A stretch of 64,000 nt of DNA from Batkoa obscura. Its lineage: Eukaryota > Entomophthoromycota > Entomophthoromycetes > Entomophthorales > Batkoaceae. Below are positions 59,208 through 64,000 of the stretch, piece by piece. Below the pieces are notes generated by a model. The model was not told the origin of the DNA. It saw only the letters and a list, made by a program, of their open reading frames with translations, and did no database searches. The stretch is taken from NCBI GenBank assembly GCA_030770535.1, contig JASVEC010000017.1, positions 930,001 to 994,000 on the forward strand. Direction: 5' to 3'. Both the position numbers and the translations under genes were made by a program. Within the stretch, counting starts at the first letter, position 1. Every line of letters starts with the position of its first letter.

Positions 59208-60915
59208 ATGCAACCCAGTGATCGAGGCTTCCCTCGGTTATTAGCTTTGTTTTATTGTGAATTTCACCCAATCCAAGGTCCCAAAGTAGTATACGAAATC
59301 CCAGAAAACAGCATTTCTGGAGCTTCCAAATTATTTGATTTTGAGTTAATCTCAGATTATATTATCCCCAAAAGTGAATTAAATGAACATTTGATAACAG
59401 TGAATTGTTCCAATTATAAAATTATAGGGTATCCAATAACAATTAAACATAGGAAATATGAAAGAAATGCATTGATGTTTAATTTATGTTGGGTATTTAA
59501 TGGAAAAGATGAAGTTAAAAGTTTTGAACCTATTATTGGTAAGATGGGATTGGTATTAAAAGGGTTGGAAGTAAGTTAAAGAAAGAGAGTGTGGAAAAGT
59601 AGATTTGAATTTAAATAGTTTGCTTTTTAGATAGAAGAAGAAGTACTGTCCGACTTGAAAAAAAAACATGCACTATTGCCAGCACTAGAACATATCTTAG
59701 AAGATTTAAATAGTATGTGTGAAAGTAGAATTACTTTATGTAAGTTTACTATTATTATTATTGTTATCATTATTATTTATTTGTATTCTTTAGTTACTAT
59801 GGGTATAATCAATTTAAAATTATTTCCAAGTTATAATAAACCAAAAACATTTAAAATGTGTGATGTACCTTCTCCATTAGCCGATTTAAATCAATTAGCG
59901 GATGATACTTGGGATATTTCAATTAAGAAAGTAAGTTATTATTATTACTGTTATTATTATGCATTTATTTCTTATTGATATATTAGATATTACCATTTAT
60001 TAATGGTATTAATCATGTTAAAAAAATTACATTATTATGTGATACGGAACCTTTATTAGTCATGAAATCATTGGAACATTTAATGTAAGTAGAATATTTT
60101 ATTTATTTCTATTTATTTATTTGTTTATTTGTTTTATTAGTTATTATGGTTGTATTATTATGATTGATATATTTCAAGTAATCAATGTTTAATATTTTAT
60201 ATATTATTATAATAAGATAAAATGGAATGTAGATGAATTATTAAACTATTTTTTTATTAATAGTACTCTAATCGATATTCTGTTAATCCAAATTTAAAAA
60301 ATTTAATTGAAGATATTTATTTACAAAAAGAATGTATTAAATATGTGGCTGGAATGAGTAATAATATTATTAATTCTATTAGTAGTATAATGATATTAAT
60401 AACTTATATTCATTTTTTAATTTAGATTTAGATTTACCTACACCCAATTTTAGTAAATTATTATCTTTATATTGTGCTTTAAGACCTGGAGAAACATTAT
60501 TACAATGGATTCAAATTAATCAAGTAGAATGTTTAAATTTAGATGTTAGGTAAATATTTGTATTATATAATAATAGTAATAATAATTAATATATTTTACA
60601 CAACTAGACGATTTATAACCTTTGGTATAATTAATAAGTTAATTTATCGAATACATAAATTTCCTATATTACAACAAGAATCAAAATTTATATTACCAAA
60701 TAATATTAAAAAGTAAGTTTAATAACATATATATCAAACAATTTAATATATGATAATAATATTATTATTAATATTATTAATATTAATTATATTTATTTAG
60801 ATATCTTAATGGAAAACATCATTATGATGAAATCTGCACCGAATTTAATTATTCTCCCGTAGAAATGGATAAATTATTAATGAATGAACCCAATGTTAAG
60901 TTTATTTATAAATAA
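59208..60915 (+). CDS. NPR2: Npr2/NPRL2, GATOR1/SEACIT subunit
   Basis: Part of the GAP complex (Npr2-Npr3-Iml1) that restrains TORC1 at the vacuole when amino acids are scarce. The start MQPSDRGFPRLLALFYCEFH, then PIQGPKVVYEIPEN, is the NPRL2 longin-like N-terminus. LLPALEHILEDLNSMCESRI and MCDVPSPLADLNQLADDTWD mark the middle; ILPFINGINHVKKI and CALRPGETLLQWIQINQVE mark the later core. The C-terminal winged-helix-like end (FITFGIINKLIYRIHKFPIL, then FNYSPVEMDKLLMNEPNVKF) closes at the stop 60913-60915. At least seven short introns, very AT-rich. It converges on RPN10 with only 69 bp between stops. Confidence 0.92.
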
Positions 60916-60984
60916 AGAATAAAACAATAAATAAGTAAATAAAATAAAAACATAATAATAATAATGAAATAAATTCATACTACT

Positions 60985-62376
60985 TTAATCCTCCATCTCG
61001 TTGTCTTTCTTCTTTTTCTTATCTTTATCATTACCATCATAATCCTTTAATAACCCCATAGCTTCTTGTACTTTTGGATCTTCAATATCAACACCTGGTA
61101 AATCTTTAATGTCATCAAGTTCAGCACCACCACCACTAGGTTGATTATCTCCCTATATAAAAAATTAATATCAAATATTTATAAGATAAACTATAAAATT
61201 AAACTTACTTCTTCCATCATTTGTAAGGACATAGCTAATGCTTGTTTAAGTTCTGCTTCTTCATCGTATTCCATAAACTAATTATATTGTTTAATAAAAA
61301 AATAATTCACTTTTTTTTTAAATATTCTTTTTATCTTACTTCTTCTTGAGGAGCTGAAGTAGATTGAGTTGGTGCTTCTTTACTTTCTTCTGATTTGTTT
61401 GGATTATTAGCATTTAGACTTTCTTGTCTTGCTCTTTCTTCTTCAAGTGAAATACGAAGGGCCTATAATAAAACATTTAATTAATATCATTATTATTACA
61501 CTAAGTTATTTTAATCTTATCAAAAAGCTTACCATTGCTAATTCTGGATCAACACTTGGATCCACACCAAATTCAAAGTTATCATTACTAGATCTAACAA
61601 CACCTGATCCATCTTCTGGAATAATAGGAGAAGCAAGTACTGCATCGGATAAAAGTTCAGCTCCAGGGTAAACAGTTAATAAATTACTATAAAAAATAAA
61701 AATTTGATCAGTGCTCTTTTTTATCCAAAAACCATATATCTTTTTACCTATTAGCAGATGAATTAACCGCTTCAATAAAAGCTTGTAATTTAGGAGTATT
61801 GTTATCAACTTCCCCAAAATTAATAACATCTACGGCCACGTTATTTTTTTTTAATTTTTTACCAAGTTTAACCAATTCTTTTTCATTTTCATAAATAGGA
61901 CTACCAGTAAATACCACAATCCTTTGTCTTTGATTTTTATTTTGTCGATGTTTTAAAGCCAATTGAGCCACTTGTACACCAGTTGTAAAATTAGCTTGCC
62001 CACCTAACTTCATTCGATGAACAGCTGATAATACTTTTCCTAACTCAGTCGTAAGAGTAACTAATACTTCTGGGCTATTGGAAGTAATAATAAATTGTTT
62101 TTTAATATAGAATATAGAAATCAATTATGTTTTTCTTACCCTTTATTAGCCATTGATAATACCCCAACAGTATTTTCTGGATTTGAGCCTGTTTTACTAC
62201 GAAATAATATGTTTAAAGTATCAGCTTGTGCTTCTAAACGAGTTGGTGTAAAGTCCCCATTCCTCATCCATTCGGAGTTATCTAACCTTTTTTTATTTAA
62301 AAAAATATGATTAATAACTTATCTTTTATGTTACTATTTATTCTATTTACACTATCATGGTTGCTTCTAAGACCAT
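60985..62376 (-). CDS. RPN10: 26S proteasome ubiquitin receptor Rpn10
   Basis: Binds polyubiquitin chains at the regulatory particle. The first exon (ATG 62376, MVLEATMIV) joins [20 protein letters not shown] over a short intron; this is the signature start of the vWA domain (about residues 1-190). Later vWA blocks include [20 protein letters not shown] and [20 protein letters not shown]. Two ubiquitin-interacting motifs are visible: [15 protein letters not shown] and [18 protein letters not shown], so it resembles animal S5a rather than budding yeast Rpn10, which has one. It ends in a Lys-rich then acidic tail. Five or six introns. Divergent with the proteasome alpha subunit gene, 295 bp between starts. 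Confidence 0.93.
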
Positions 62377-62671
62377 CTTTTTTGGTTGATTTGTTTTTAA
62401 AAAAAAGTTGCTTTTGAATTAGAAAATGAGCTTTTAACAAATTTTTATTACAGCTTTAAGAGCAACTCTAATTCTATACTAACTAAGCTGCAACTTTTTA
62501 AGCTTTTAAAACCAATCAAATTCCATTAATTTAAAAAATTCCAACTTACTTTGGTTTCATTTGATCCTTAAATTTTGCATTAAATAGTAGGCAACGTAAT
62601 CAAATGAATAGAAAATAAAAACAACATTCAACCAAGCTTTCAAAATTTTAATTAAAATAAAAGGATAAAAG
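62377..62671. promoter_or_regulatory. Divergent promoter of two proteasome genes
   Basis: 295 bp between the start codons of RPN10 and SCL1. The yeast proteasome element GGTGGCAAA is not present on either strand. The word AGTTGC/GCAACT occurs three times (near 62405, 62460 and 62488), in both orientations, and could be a local regulatory site; this is only a pattern. Confidence 0.45.
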
Positions 62672-63757
62672 ATGAGTCGAAGTGCAGGATATGACCGCCA
62701 TATTACTATCTTTTCTCCAGAAGGGAGACTTTATCAAGTTGGTAAATATCCAATTAATGATAGAAATATAATAATAAAATTTATAATCTACGAATACTTA
62801 TTAACATTTCTCCTTGATTTAGAATATGCTTTTAAAGCTATAGCTAATTCTAATATGACTTCAGTAGCTATTCGTGGTAAAGATAGTGCCGTTATTATAA
62901 CTCAAAAAAAAATACCTGTAAGTTATAAAAAAATCATAAAGCTTTTAATAGATTATTTATATTGATCCATTTCCTTTAGGATAAGCTTATGGATCCTTCT
63001 TCTGTTACTCATATCTTTCAAATTACACCAACTATTGGTTGTGTTATGACTGGATTAATAGGTAAGTTGAATACTTTTCACTAGGGGATTAGGCAATGAG
63101 CTATTATTTATTTTATTTAATAGCTGATGCTCGGGCACAAATAACTCAGGCACGTCAGGAAGCTGCTAATTTTCGTTATAAGTTTGGATATGAAATAAGT
63201 CCAGATTTATTAGCTAAACGTATGGCTAGTAAAAATCAAATTTATACACAACATGCTTATATGAGACCATTAGGTGTTTGTAAGTTTTTTAGTTTTTCAT
63301 TTAATAGTTTTATAATGATGGAAGTTAATTAAATATTTTTTTAAAACAATAAGCAATGATGATCGTTGGTATGGATGAAGAACTTGGTCCCCAGCTTTTT
63401 AAAGTCGATCCAGCTGGTTATTATATAGCTTATAAAGCAAGTGGTGCTGGTACTAAACAACAAGATGTGATTAATTATTTGGAAAAAAAATTAAAAAAAG
63501 AGAAAGAACTTAATGAAGAAGAAACTATTGAGGTAAGGCAATTCTATTATTTAGATACATTTATTGATTAACTGATTAAATTATTTTTCTTTTCTTTTTT
63601 TTAGTTGGCTATCAATACCTTATCTTCCGTTTTAGCTATCGATTTTAAAGCTAATGAAATTGAAATTGGGGTGGCTGATAAAAGTAGCAAGAAATTTCAT
63701 GTGTTATCTACTGAAGAAATTACTGAGCATTTACAACGTATGGCTGAAAAGGATTAG
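62672..63757 (+). CDS. SCL1: 20S proteasome alpha subunit (alpha-1, Scl1/PSMA6)
   Basis: Alpha-ring subunit of the 20S proteasome, gating substrate entry. The start [20 protein letters not shown] is diagnostic of PSMA6/Scl1 ([26 protein letters not shown] spread over two exons). Then [20 protein letters not shown], the [21 protein letters not shown] region with [10 protein letters not shown], and YMRPLGV lead to [20 protein letters not shown] and [20 protein letters not shown]. It ends [16 protein letters not shown] with stop 63755-63757. Six introns of roughly 45-70 nt, all GT/AG. About 245 residues, the family size. As expected for an alpha subunit it has no N-terminal threonine propeptide. 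Confidence 0.94.
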
Positions 63758-63956
63758 TGCTATTTTTTTGAGAATTTGAATCATATCAAATAAATTTTTA
63801 TTAAAAAAGAATATGAAGTTTTTTTATTTTAATTTAATGAGAATTCATAGCATTTCTTTTTAAAAAATTCAGGACTATTTTCTGCAGAAAATAAGGAGTA
63901 TTTGTAAAAAAAATAGGCGAATTTACTCAAATCTAATCTTAACTTTATAAACACTA
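63758..63956. other. Short spacer at the window end
   Basis: About 200 bp after the proteasome stop, AT-rich, no gene. Confidence 0.4.
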
Positions 63957-64000
63957 ATGTCGAACTATAATCGTAAAGAATTACCCTCTGTGCAGTAATG
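63957..64000 (+). CDS. Possible start of a further gene (runs off the window)
   Basis: ATG at 63957 reads MSNYNRKELPSVQ and then an in-frame TAA at 63996. The sequence CAGTAATG at the edge could hide a GTAATG donor, since many introns here start GTAAT. Too short to identify; kept because its composition is less AT-biased than the spacer. Confidence 0.25.

Noticed and set aside
62377-62671. Yeast-type PACE element (GGTGGCAAA) in the proteasome promoter
   Set aside because: Not found on either strand.
1-64000. tRNA genes, rRNA and CRISPR arrays
   Set aside because: No B-box-like GGTTCGANTCC in a tRNA context was found on either strand, no rRNA core sequence was recognised, and the only dispersed repeats are MITEs without regular spacing.
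1-64000. Retroviral or LTR-type elements
   Set aside because: No reverse transcriptase, integrase or capsid-like frame and no paired long direct repeats were seen.

Overview
The window reads as a nuclear segment of an AT-rich filamentous-type fungus. I infer an early-diverging lineage such as an entomophthoralean (Conidiobolus-like) fungus; this comes from composition and gene architecture and was not tested by alignment. Supporting signs are a Zn2Cys6 regulator, fungal vacuole and decapping genes (VAM7, PAT1), many introns of about 43-60 nt with GTAAGT/GTAATT donors and CTAAT-type branch sites, and animal-like traits such as an S-COMT-like enzyme and an Rpn10 with two ubiquitin-interacting motifs. 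Frames, family signatures and GT/AG junctions were read by eye.

Layout. 1-330: truncated start of a possible mitochondrial protein (minus). 331-5.4 kb: gene-poor, holding a decayed long-TIR DNA transposon (1615-4372), short MITEs and a foldback hairpin. 5.4-9.8 kb: VDAC porin and condensin subunit BRN1. 9.8-12.5 kb: MITE-bearing spacer. 12.5-27.5 kb: five plus-strand genes (Zn2Cys6 regulator, phosphodiesterase, kinesin-14, GRAM-TBC-EF-hand RabGAP, coiled-coil membrane protein). 28.1-29.3 kb: secreted GDPD. 32.1-35.2 kb: tandem pair of catechol O-methyltransferase paralogues. 36.4-39.8 kb: secreted 3D-domain-like protein and an F-box/LRR-like protein. 40.4-42.6 kb: PAT1. 43.4-48.2 kb: an intact transposase-derived gene and its decayed paralogue. 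49.4-63.8 kb: compact block with VAM7, an unrecognised coiled-coil protein, an F-box/LRR protein, a VPS9-domain Rab5-GEF candidate, NPR2, RPN10 and proteasome alpha subunit SCL1/PSMA6.

The genes do not form one pathway. Local themes are endolysosomal traffic and nutrient signalling (VAM7, VPS9, NPR2), proteasome function (RPN10 and SCL1 diverge from a 295 bp spacer), and mitosis (BRN1, kinesin-14).

The least ordinary signals are a ~100 bp MITE family with twelve copies, TA duplications and one internally proven insertion; an intact 781-residue Tc1/IS630-type transposase derivative with repeated HTH-like modules, tandem SUMO-interacting-like motifs and a His at the first DDE position, shared by its dead paralogue; and two genes whose first coding exon appears to be only the ATG.
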